Of a stretch of 13,264 nucleotides of DNA, positions 6,979 through 13,264 are shown piece by piece. The position numbers were made by a program, and so were the translations under genes. Each line of letters opens with the position of its first letter. The stretch's first letter is position 1. The notes below the pieces were generated by a model, which worked only from the letters and a program-made list of their open reading frames with translations, was not told the origin of the DNA and did no database searches. Origin of the DNA: JADHUC01 sp964617665 (GTDB lineage: Bacteria; Planctomycetota; Planctomycetia; Pirellulales; Pirellulaceae); NCBI GenBank assembly GCA_964617665.1, contig CAZUAH010000385.1:1-13264 (forward strand), read 5' to 3'.

Positions 6979-7260
6979 TCGCGCGCTGACCTGCCCAAGA
7001 CTGCAATCACCGACGACTCAATTACTTGCTGTGATCAAGGTTTTCCAGGAGCGATAGTCGAGTAAGCTGATTGTCATTGACGCACTGACGACTCGTAGAA
7101 TGCTCGCCCCATCGGTGTCTTCCGCAGCCCCAAAGTGTTGTGGAGCTGTTAAGGAACAGGAATAATGAGAGCAGATTCAAGCGGAAAGCCACACCCGATG
7201 ATTGCGGACGCTGTCAGCGCGACAAGCAGGTCGTGCGACAACCAACGAATAAGAGTCGAC
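6979..7260. other. Divergent intergenic region
   Basis: This region separates the minus-strand restriction operon from the plus-strand secreted protein. No gene is supported. A weak plus-strand promoter candidate is TTGTCA (7071-7076) with TAGAAT (7096-7101), 19 bases apart. Confidence 0.4.
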
Positions 7261-7650
7261 ATGATTACGATTCGAGAATTCCGTCGTTGGTCACTCGCAG
7301 CGGTCGCGCTTTCCGCAGTACTGTTTACGGCTTCGCTTGAAGCTGCCGAGAACGCTCCGATTGTCACCTTTGATGCAACGTCGGCGGCGGATTCGACCGA
7401 TCACGAAGTGCAGGGATGGACGAAGCAGTACGACAAACCGTTTCCGGCGATTTCTCATTCCGCCGGCCAAGGAGCCGAGCGGGCTTGGCGGATCGAAGAC
7501 GACGATGCCGATGGGCCGGAGGGTCTCTACTACAGATCTGAACTCACCGACGATCAGAGACAACGTGCCCGCAACATCGGTTTCACCTACCGAACGCAGT
7601 TGGCAACTTGCGGTTCGTGGCTTCGGTCGTACCCACCTAACGCGAGTTGA
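7261..7650 (+). CDS. N-terminal fragment of a secreted protein
   Basis: The product starts with a clear Sec signal peptide: MITIREFRRWS, a hydrophobic core LAAVALSAVLFTASL, and a cleavage site near EAAEN. The exported part contains a compact region ending with GPEGLYYRSELTDDQRQRAR and then NIGFTYRTQ. That resembles the start of the concanavalin/lectin-like domain found before sialidase-type or other carbohydrate-active domains in planctomycete secreted proteins. After about residue 114 (near 7600) the sequence no longer looks like protein and a TGA comes at 7648. At 129 residues it is far shorter than such proteins usually are, so it is probably a 5' remnant. The frame is open upstream to an ATG at 7165, with AGGA before it, but the signal peptide fits the start at 7261 best. 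The lectin-like assignment is tentative. Confidence 0.55.
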   Translation: MITIREFRRWSLAAVALSAVLFTASLEAAENAPIVTFDATSAADSTDHEVQGWTKQYDKPFPAISHSAGQGAERAWRIEDDDADGPEGLYYRSELTDDQRQRARNIGFTYRTQLATCGSWLRSYPPNAS

Positions 7651-8057
7651 CAAAGCGCAGCGGCCAGATTGACCGCGCCCTCCAGCAAACAGATGGGTGA
7701 GATGAGACGTCTCGGAAGTCCACCCATTTCGACACGCCCGGCCCGATACCACGTCGCCCGCCAGATCCGCGGCATCCGTGCGGCGTAACCCGACGAATTC
7801 ACTTCCAGCCGCCGTGATGTCGCAATGGTGTTTGGCTGCTCGACGTTTTTCTCGCTCCGTTCGTCGATTGGACCCCCTCGCCTTCGCGTGTCCCCGAATC
7901 TCGTGATTCACTTGAACCGCCGGATTGTGAATCGCCTGAAATAGGGCGTGCAATTCCGGGCCTCCGTTGACACCGCCGGCATGGAAGCAAACAATCGTGC
8001 ATCCTGCATATCCACCGCGCCGCCACAAGAAGCGACTAACTCCAGGAGCCGAAACGC
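7651..8057 (+). other. Gap with no recognised gene
   Basis: This is a 407-base stretch between the truncated secreted gene and the transporter. Long frames on the minus strand cross it but have poor composition, extend antisense into the signal-peptide gene, and show no motif. It may be the remains of the secreted gene or inserted DNA. Its right end holds a promoter candidate. Confidence 0.45.
7967..7995 (+). promoter_or_regulatory. Candidate promoter of the transporter-sulfatase operon
   Basis: A perfect TTGACA (7967-7972) is followed after 17 bases by AACAAT (7990-7995), a 4/6 match to the -10 consensus. It lies 62 bases before the transporter ATG, a normal leader length. It is a pattern match only. 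Confidence 0.4.
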
Positions 8058-9614
8058 ATGAGTAAGGACAAGCGGCAAGAGCCGAGCGAAACGACGTTGG
8101 CCGACGTGAAGCAGCTTGGCCTGTGGGCTTCGATTGCCAGTTTGAGCTACGTGTTTTGGATCGTGGGCGGCATGGAGATGGTCGAGCGACTCGCCTACTA
8201 CGGTGTGCGGGCCGTGGCTACGATCTACGCGACTCGCCCTGCCGTAGAGGGCGGCTTGGGAGTGACCATGGCCACGTTTGGCTGGCTCCTGTTGAGCTGG
8301 AATATGGTGCAATCCGTCGTGCCGATATTCACCGGCGGTTTGTCCGATCGCTACGGCTATAAGCAGACGATCTTCGCCTCCACGGTCCTAAAGTGCCTGG
8401 GCTACCTGGTCATGGCCTGGTTTCCAACGTACTGGGGCTTTTTTGGCGGCGCCATGCTCCTGGCATTCGGCACGGCCGTTTTCAAGCCGGGCATCCAGGG
8501 TACGTTAATCAAGTCCACCAACCGCCAGAACAGTTCCATGGCCTGGGGCGTGTTCTACCAGACAGTGAACATCGGAGGCTGGATCGGCCCGCTCATTGCC
8601 CTGCAGATGCGTCACATGTCTTGGACTTATGTCTTCTATACCAATGCGGCTTTCATCTGCCTGAATTTTCTGCTGTTGCTGACCTACCGGGAACCCGGCA
8701 AGGAAGAACGTTTGGCCCGGCAGCAACGCATTCGCGAAGGATCGGAAAGGCAGAAGAGTCTTTTCATCGAATCGCTGAATGAACTGAAAAAGCCGCATCT
8801 GCTGTTGTACCTGCTCATTTTCTCGGTTTGGTGGTTCATGTTTCCCATGTTGTGGGACGTTCTTCCCAAGTACATCGACGACTGGGTCGACACATCTCGC
8901 TTGGTGAGTGCCCTGTTCGGCGCCGACGGCACGCAATTCGGGCTGTGGCGTTTCCTGCTGGGCATGAGCGAGGACGGCCTGAGAATCGAACCCGAAGGGA
9001 TCGTCAACATCAATGCCGGCATGATCATGCTCACCTGCTTCTTGTTTGCCGCCTTGAGCGCCAAGATGCGGGCCACGACCAGCATGGTGGTGGGCACGCT
9101 GCTCGTCACGACTGCGCTTTGCCTGCTGGGGCTGTATACGCTGGTCTGGTTTATCATCCTGGCCATGATCATCTTCAGCATCGGGGAAATGCTCGCCAGC
9201 CCAAAATTCAGCGAATTCCTCGGTAACATTGCGCCACCGGACAAGAAGGCCATGTGGATCGGGTTCTCCCAGGCACCCATCTTGATCGGTTGGACCATCG
9301 AAGGAAAAGTGGGACCGCATTTGTATCACCTGTTCTCTTCCAAGGATGTTTTCGCGCGCGAAATGCTGGTCGAGCGCGGAATGGCGGCAAGTCAAGTCAC
9401 CGCGGAAGCCCTGCCGATTGGCGAGGCATTTCAGAAGTTGGTCGATTATACGGGGGAAAGCCCCGAGGTCCTGACCAATCTCCTCTACGCAAATCATCAC
9501 GTGGGGCTGACTTGGTATTTCTTTGCTGCGGTAGGCGTGTTGTCTGCAGTTATGATCTACATGTACGGACGCTGGATTCTGACGTTGGAAAAGAAAGAAG
9601 GAGCCCAGAAGTAG
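8058..9614 (+). CDS. POT-family (PTR2-like) MFS transporter
   Basis: The 518-residue product is a polytopic inner-membrane transporter of the major facilitator superfamily, closest by motif to proton-coupled oligopeptide transporters. The POT signature E-x-x-E-R appears as EMVERLAYYG in the first membrane helix. The MFS loop motif appears as GGLSDRYGYKQTI. A second POT-type motif is FYQTVNIGGWIGPL. Around 12 hydrophobic segments can be seen, with a hydrophilic central loop (REPGKEERLARQQRIREGSE) between the two halves. The start has AGGAG at 8044-8048, nine bases before the ATG. Its stop lies two bases before the sulfatase start, so the two genes are almost certainly one transcript. The substrate cannot be read from sequence: a peptide is the family default, but the sulfatase neighbour suggests an organic compound related to a sulfated substrate or its product. 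No lesions were seen. Confidence 0.92.
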   Translation: MSKDKRQEPSETTLADVKQLGLWASIASLSYVFWIVGGMEMVERLAYYGVRAVATIYATRPAVEGGLGVTMATFGWLLLSWNMVQSVVPIFTGGLSDRYGYKQTIFASTVLKCLGYLVMAWFPTYWGFFGGAMLLAFGTAVFKPGIQGTLIKSTNRQNSSMAWGVFYQTVNIGGWIGPLIALQMRHMSWTYVFYTNAAFICLNFLLLLTYREPGKEERLARQQRIREGSERQKSLFIESLNELKKPHLLLYLLIFSVWWFMFPMLWDVLPKYIDDWVDTSRLVSALFGADGTQFGLWRFLLGMSEDGLRIEPEGIVNINAGMIMLTCFLFAALSAKMRATTSMVVGTLLVTTALCLLGLYTLVWFIILAMIIFSIGEMLASPKFSEFLGNIAPPDKKAMWIGFSQAPILIGWTIEGKVGPHLYHLFSSKDVFAREMLVERGMAASQVTAEALPIGEAFQKLVDYTGESPEVLTNLLYANHHVGLTWYFFAAVGVLSAVMIYMYGRWILTLEKKEGAQK

Positions 9615-9616
9615 CC

Positions 9617-11128
9617 ATGAAATCGTTCAGTGCTTTCTTCGTTCGACACGTTGTGCCCGTGCTTCTGTGCGTGGTTTGTTGCTGTGCGTACGCGGCCGAG
9701 AAGCCGTCCAGACCGGACGTTCTCGTGATCATGCCTGACCAAATGCGAGGCGACTGCCTCTCGATTCTCGGGCACGCGGCGGTTCGCACTCCGCACATGG
9801 ACGAATTGGCCCGGCAGGGAGCGCTGTTTCGTCGGGCGTATACCACCGTGCCATCTTGTATCCCCGCGCGTCACGCGCTGTTGACCGGTCTGTTTCCCCA
9901 GACCAGCGGTGTTGTCGGATATGCGCATAGACCGCTTTCCGCTCCCACAATGCCCCAATTGCTGGGCGACGCGGGCTATACGACCGTACTGGTGGGCCGC
10001 AACATGCATCAAGTTCCACGCTCCGATTCGCAGGGCTACCAGACGCGGCTTCTTTGCACCGCTCACGACGGTGGCGACGACTACGACACCTATCTGAAGA
10101 AGATCGCGCCGCAAACACCGACCGTCCGCAAGCTGGTCGACCATCTTGGCTTGTCGTACAACGGGTGGGAAGCCAAACCGTGGCCGTTTGCCGACCATCA
10201 CCATCGCGTGGCCTGGGTTGTTCGGCAGTCGCGCAGGATCCTTGCCGAAAGCTCGACCGAGAAGCCGCTGTTCCTGACGGCTTCGTTCGTCGCACCGCAC
10301 CCGCCGTTATGGCCTCCGAAGAAATACTTCGAACACTACTACGCGGCCGATCTTCCGCGACCGGCACGCGGCGACTGGGTGGACTGGGATTCGTTATCCA
10401 CCAAGGGCGACCGCGTAGGGCAGCGGGTCCTGCTGGAAGGAGAGGCCCTGCGTTCCGCGCAGGCCGGGTATTTCGGACTGATCGAGCAACTGGACAACGA
10501 GATTGCACCGCTGGTCGAAGAATTCAAGACGCGGAGCCAACAAGCCGGCCGGCCCTGGCTTATCTGGGTCATCGCAGACCACGGCGAGATGCTCGGCGAT
10601 CACGGCTATTTCCGCAAGTGCGAGCCGTATGAGGGGTCGGCCAACATTCCTTTCCTTGTCACGGGCTCTCCGGAATTGGGCTTCCGCGCCGGCCTGCGTT
10701 CATTCCAGCCGGTCTGCCTGGAGGACGTAATGCCGACACTATTGGAACTGGCCGGCGCCGCACGGCCCACGGTTCTGGACGGCTGCAACTTGGTGCCGGT
10801 TCTGCGGGGAGAGAATCACGTGATTCGCCCATGGCTGCACTTCGAACACGCTTCGTGTTACAGCAAGACGCAGGCATTCCATGCACTGACCGACGGTCGT
10901 TTCAAGTACATTTGGCGTCCCACCGACGGCACGCAGCAACTTTTCGATTTGCAGAACGACCCACGCGAAGAGCACGATCTCTCCAAGGATGCCGCCCATC
11001 GCCAAACGCTGAAAACCTGGCGAGCCACGCTGGCGAAGCGACTTGCCCACAGGCCCGAAGGATTCTCGGACGGCAATCAATTGTTCCCAGGCCGCCCCTA
11101 TCGGCCCCTGCACGTGCCGCGGCCGTAG
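9617..11128 (+). CDS. Secreted type I sulfatase (arylsulfatase family)
   Basis: The 503-residue product is a formylglycine-dependent sulfatase, hydrolysing a sulfate ester. The modification motif is SCIPARHALLTG, with C81-x-P83-x-R85 fitting the C-x-[P/A]-x-R rule for conversion of cysteine to formylglycine. Metal ligands are visible at D41-Q42 in MPDQMRGD and D321-H322 in ADHGEMLGDHG. Further family features are TPHMDELARQGALFRRAY and the late RFKYIW-x-PTDGTQQLFDL block. A signal peptide spans about residues 1-27, with AYA-AEK as the likely cleavage, so it acts outside the cytoplasm. The start at 9617 is chosen over longer in-frame openings because it begins the signal peptide two bases after the transporter stop; AAGGAG at 9598-9603 is a rather distant ribosome site. 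Its TAG stop is the first three bases of a palindromic repeat element, so its C-terminus may have been set by an insertion. The substrate is unknown. Confidence 0.93.
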   Translation: MKSFSAFFVRHVVPVLLCVVCCCAYAAEKPSRPDVLVIMPDQMRGDCLSILGHAAVRTPHMDELARQGALFRRAYTTVPSCIPARHALLTGLFPQTSGVVGYAHRPLSAPTMPQLLGDAGYTTVLVGRNMHQVPRSDSQGYQTRLLCTAHDGGDDYDTYLKKIAPQTPTVRKLVDHLGLSYNGWEAKPWPFADHHHRVAWVVRQSRRILAESSTEKPLFLTASFVAPHPPLWPPKKYFEHYYAADLPRPARGDWVDWDSLSTKGDRVGQRVLLEGEALRSAQAGYFGLIEQLDNEIAPLVEEFKTRSQQAGRPWLIWVIADHGEMLGDHGYFRKCEPYEGSANIPFLVTGSPELGFRAGLRSFQPVCLEDVMPTLLELAGAARPTVLDGCNLVPVLRGENHVIRPWLHFEHASCYSKTQAFHALTDGRFKYIWRPTDGTQQLFDLQNDPREEHDLSKDAAHRQTLKTWRATLAKRLAHRPEGFSDGNQLFPGRPYRPLHVPRP

Positions 11129-11262
11129 GCTCTGTCCCGCAACTCGTGAGCCGCGAGGCGCTAGCCGCGGGTGAATCAAGTGGAAACACTGCCACAGTAG
11201 GACCGGCCGCTAGTGCCTTGCCGCTCACAAACCCTGATTTGACGATTGCGGGGCAGAGCCTA
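11126..11262. repeat. Palindromic repeat element (MITE/REP-like)
   Basis: The element has 15-base terminal inverted repeats, TAGGCTCTGTCCCGC (11126-11140) against GCGGGGCAGAGCCTA (11248-11262), pairing at 14 of 15 positions. Inside is a second inverted pair of 25 bases (11146-11170 against 11204-11228) pairing at 20 of 25, built on GTGAGCCGCGAGGCGCTAG. The whole could fold as one long interrupted hairpin. Flanks GGCCG and GTCCG match at 4 of 5 and might be a worn target duplication. No transposase is encoded. The left terminus contains the sulfatase stop codon. As RNA, the structure may also end or protect the operon transcript. Confidence 0.6.
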
Positions 11263-11393
11263 GTCCGACCGATAGGTTATGAGCGGTTCTCCTAAGGGTT
11301 CACCTCCCTTTTCCGAAGCTCGTTCAGCACAAACTCATCAACTCATGCGTATTTGGGGACGTCCCATAATACGCCCCGATTCTTGACGCGATC

Positions 11394-11422
11394 GACGTCT
11401 GCGGTCGACGTCTGCGGTCGAC
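11394..11422. repeat. 13-base tandem repeat, 2.2 copies
   Basis: GACGTCTGCGGTC occurs at 11394-11406 and again at 11407-11419, followed by GAC. The copies are exact. Function is unknown; it may be simple slippage. Confidence 0.7.
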
Positions 11423-11534
11423 ACGCATCGGAGTGATCGACAAAGCGCGAGCCGTTTCACCTAATTGACGCGGCAATGCCTTCCTTGGCAACTTTGACTT
11501 CCGGAACAACTGACCTCGGTGTGCCCCACCGATC

Positions 11535-11556
11535 GTCATGTTGAGCTCAACATGAC
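11535..11556. repeat. Perfect 22-base palindrome
   Basis: Arms GTCATGTTGAG and CTCAACATGAC are exact reverse complements with no spacer. Without a loop it is a poor terminator, so a dimeric-protein binding site is a more natural reading. No gene lies within 400 bases to the right to be controlled by it. Confidence 0.55.
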
Positions 11557-11926
11557 TCGTTGCAGCTTCCCGGAGAATGGACACCTGTGAGGGGCAACCT
11601 GGAGTCAATCCTCGCAGCTAGCCCATCCAAGCAATGCCCCACACTAGACTAGACTAACGATCGGCCGTGTGCTCGATGTATTGGGACAGCTTCTGGTCGG
11701 TTCTCTCTCTGTCAGCCAATCTTCCGGCCTGTCAGCTTGCGGTAGACTTGTGTGCAAACACAATCACGCCAATGCCACTCGGACTCAGTACACGACGCCC
11801 CCCGCGAAACACGATGCGATTGTGTCCATGACCATGTTACTTGGTAGCGTGTTCACACCAAACGCTGCGTCATCGCGATGCTCCGACATCACCACAGACG
11901 CCCCCCCGTTATTACCTGCCAATTGT

Positions 11927-11955
11927 TTGCATTTCGATATTCAGGTGTATAGAAT
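11927..11955 (+). promoter_or_regulatory. Candidate sigma-70-like promoter
   Basis: TTGCAT (11927-11932) and TAGAAT (11950-11955) are separated by exactly 17 bases, matching consensus at 4/6 and 5/6. The predicted start is about 20 bases before ATG 11981 of the zinc-ribbon gene. Confidence 0.5.
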
Positions 11956-11968
11956 ATGTTCAAACAAG

Positions 11969-12305
11969 ATGGGGGCTCTTATGAGTAGTTCGGTTAGGTG
12001 TCAGGAATGCAGTAAGTTAATGGCGTTTGTGCCGGCTCTGGCCGGAAAGATCTTGTGCCCAGAATGCAAGCAACGTTTCAGGATGATGAGCCCGGAAGCA
12101 GCCGTGCCAAAAGTAACTCCAGTGGTCCAGCAATCGCCGTCGCCAGGTCCACGAATCCATATTCGGCCAGCTCACGCCGTCCACGTCGCTGGTAGACATA
12201 TTCGATTTTAAGTTTGGGCGGTATCTGACTCCGCTGGTAGTCAGCCAAAGACTGAATCGTTCCTTCCCGCAAGAGAAATTATACCCACCCGCAGGCTACT
12301 TTTGA
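11969..12305 (+). pseudogene. Zinc-ribbon protein with DUF4282-like segment, frameshifted
   Basis: The first frame, from ATG 11969 or better ATG 11981 (GGGGG five bases upstream), encodes a zinc ribbon: VRCQECSKLM, 15 residues, then CPECKQRF, followed by a proline-rich linker and an early stop at 12209-12211. In the +1 frame, open from 12117 to a TGA at 12303, the translation gives TSLVDIFDFKFGRYLTPLVV. This matches the start of DUF4282 (an F-D-F-x-F-x-x-[FY]-x-TP phrase preceding membrane helices), a domain commonly found after such ribbons. So the native gene was ribbon, linker and membrane domain, broken by a one-base shift somewhere in 12117-12180. After LTPLVV the expected hydrophobic helices are absent, so it is also truncated. 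The native product would have been a small membrane protein of unknown role. The DUF4282 call is by eye. Confidence 0.55.
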
Positions 12306-12463
12306 TGGTTCGTTCCATTGGTTGCATTACCCTCGCAGAGACTGCATATTCACCTCAGCGAGTGCCTGGTTAGTTACATCCCCGTGGTTACCATCTAGTT
12401 CAAATTCAAGCCAGGCTCTGCAATTCCTTGCTATTGTGGTTTACGCACCAAGGGAGAAGCAAC

Positions 12464-12716
12464 GTGGACGAGCAGTCCGCTCTTATCCGCCAGTGGATCT
12501 TGTTGAAGATTCTCAGCGTTCGTACTTGAGGCACGACGATTGGGGAACTTGCCAAGGAGGTGGAAGTCAGCGGGAAAACGATTCGCCGAGACCTGTCCAC
12601 CTACAGGACAGCAGGGTTTCCATCGAAGAATCATTGGGGAAGTTCGGCCGGAAGTCGTATCGACTCGACTCAGGCTGGAGCAAGCCAGAATCGCATTCAA
12701 TTTTGACGAGGCCCTC
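12464..12716 (+). pseudogene. WYL-type HTH transcriptional regulator, multiply broken
   Basis: The gene starts at GTG 12464 with AGGGAG seven bases upstream (12451-12456). It reads DEQSALIRQWILLKILSVRT, meets an in-frame TGA at 12527-12529, and continues in the same frame as GTTIGELAKEVEVSGKTIRR, a textbook DeoR-type winged helix of WYL-domain regulators, then DLSTYRTAGFP. A one-base loss near 12621 shifts the frame to IEESLGKFGRKSYRLDSGW. A second one-base loss near 12685 shifts to AFNFDEAL. After that, similarity ends and stops follow. So there are one nonsense codon, two frameshifts and loss of the WYL domain itself. Intact relatives are cytoplasmic DNA-binding repressors that sense a ligand through the WYL domain. 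Nothing functional beyond perhaps a short peptide is expected. Confidence 0.7.
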
Positions 12717-12865
12717 CCGCGTTAGAGGATGGCGTGCCGACACGCTGAAGCTAGCTTCTGAAAACAAGCACGCTGTGCATTTGACGGTTGGCCGGTTCCG
12801 TAATGGTGATCGGGACGTATTGTCATGATGTATTTTCATCCTTCGTATTTAGGTCAGTACCAGCC

Positions 12866-13264
12866 ATGAAACGGAGGCAACTCAAAGCGGCCTGGCCAAA
12901 GCGAAACAAGCGACGGCAGAAAAGAGCTCGCTTCTTCCGCCCCTGGTTGGAACCTCTTGAAGCACGCAGACTCCTGGCGGCCAACTTGTCTCCCGTGAAC
13001 TCGATCCCTGATTCACAGGAAACCGTCCTAGAGACACCGCTGGCATTAACGGAGTACCGCGGCAGTTTGATCTCAATCAGTGACCCTGATGCAGGCAACC
13101 TGGAAGTTGAGATGCAACTGGAAGCGACCAACGGGCTGGTCACTCTGGTCAATCGCAACTTGGTGGACACGGGACTGACGTACCTGATTGGCGATGGACT
13201 GGACGACACGGAGGTTCCGGCGGCCCAGATTCTCTTCACGATTGGGGATCATTTTGAGGGACTC
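12866..13264 (+). CDS. Large planctomycete cell-surface protein, N-terminus (cut by window end)
   Basis: The frame stays open from ATG 12866 to the last base, giving 133 residues of a longer protein. It begins with a very basic stretch (MKRRQLKAAWPKRNKRRQKR) followed by LEPLEARRLLA at residues 28-38, the characteristic N-terminal motif of giant exported planctomycete proteins. Next comes an Ig/cadherin-like repeat of the kind found in planctomycete adhesins: ISISDPDAGNLEVEMQLEAT, NGLVTLVNR and LTYLIGDGLDDTEV. The usual role is at the cell surface or matrix, in attachment or structure; this is family knowledge, and the ligand is unknown. No good ribosome site is visible before the ATG, but the basic start and motif position support it. 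Total length cannot be judged here. Confidence 0.8.
   Translation, partial: MKRRQLKAAWPKRNKRRQKRARFFRPWLEPLEARRLLAANLSPVNSIPDSQETVLETPLALTEYRGSLISISDPDAGNLEVEMQLEATNGLVTLVNRNLVDTGLTYLIGDGLDDTEVPAAQILFTIGDHFEGL

Larger units (their letters stand above)
11263..11968. other. Long non-coding stretch
   Basis: About 700 bases with no supported gene. The few open frames lack ribosome sites and motifs. It holds a 13-base tandem repeat, a perfect 22-base palindrome, a short run of CTAGA repeats near 11644, and a promoter at its right end. Confidence 0.5.

Noticed and set aside
7291..8028. 245-codon open frame on the minus strand
   Set aside because: It runs antisense through the signal-peptide gene, has no motif or ribosome site, and is poor in hydrophobic residues.
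8505..9500. 331-codon open frame on the minus strand
   Set aside because: It is exactly antisense to the intact transporter and is rich in Q, H, D and G, as expected for a mirror frame of a GC-rich gene.
9254..9616. Longer start for the sulfatase inside the transporter gene
   Set aside because: It would bury the obvious signal peptide that begins at 9617.
11294..11310. AAGGG/CCCTT hairpin as a terminator
   Set aside because: A five-base stem without a real T-run is too weak, and it lies about 165 bases after the nearest stop codon.
11641..11660. Short CTAGA repeats as a CRISPR-like or satellite array
   Set aside because: There are only two and a half five-base units and no spacers. No CRISPR array is present in the window.
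12078..12272. 64-codon minus-strand frame with plausible composition
   Set aside because: It is antisense to the zinc-ribbon/DUF4282-like gene, which explains the sequence better, and it has no ribosome site.
5884..12529. TGA recoded as an amino acid, given two in-frame TGA codons
   Set aside because: TGA ends the phosphatase and the methyltransferase normally, and the affected genes carry additional frameshifts, so ordinary gene decay explains both sites.
12322..12828. 168-codon open frame on the plus strand
   Set aside because: It only partly coincides with one frame of the WYL pseudogene; the rest is out-of-frame translation.

Overview
The window looks like a planctomycete chromosome, most likely from the Pirellulales/Rhodopirellula group. 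The clues are an N-terminal LEPLEARRLLA-type export motif on a cell-surface protein at the right edge, a secreted formylglycine-type sulfatase paired with a POT/MFS transporter, an FHA-GAF-PP2C phosphatase, and a zinc-ribbon protein with a DUF4282-like segment. This placement is inference from gene content; there is no rRNA or other marker to confirm it.

Layout, left to right. 110-739 (+): cysteine-rich zinc-binding protein of unknown function. 740-1101: no intact gene; 870-986 reads like the tail of an excisionase-type HTH protein. 1102-2772 (+): intact FHA-GAF-SpoIIE/PP2C signalling phosphatase. 2773-3070: nothing recognised. 3071-3415 (+): short hypothetical gene that runs head-on into the cut 3' end of a nuclease gene. 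2750-6947 (-): an Eco57I-like restriction-modification operon. Its methyltransferase gene is interrupted by a one-base frameshift near 6342 and an in-frame TGA at 5884-5886. It is followed, with a 4-base GTGA overlap, by a PD-(D/E)xK nuclease gene whose own coding sequence seems to stop near 3278. 6948-7260: intergenic, with candidate promoters. 7261-7650 (+): N-terminal piece of a secreted protein. 7651-8057: nothing recognised except a promoter candidate. 8058-9614 and 9617-11128 (+): transporter-sulfatase operon, both intact. 11126-11262: palindromic repeat element whose first bases supply the sulfatase stop codon. 11263-11968: non-coding, with a tandem repeat and a perfect 22-base palindrome. 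11969-12305 (+): zinc-ribbon/DUF4282-like gene, frameshifted. 12464-about 12716 (+): WYL-type HTH regulator pseudogene. 12866-13264 (+): start of a large cell-surface protein.

The intact genes form two working units: a phosphorylation-responsive signalling phosphatase, and a transporter plus sulfatase pair suited to scavenging sulfated organic matter. Between and around them are at least five, possibly seven, broken or truncated genes. The restriction-modification locus is the most interesting case because its two breaks both leave plausible re-initiation codons. I do not see a clearly new biological system. The strongest signal is this decaying accessory region and the question of whether the split methyltransferase still works.
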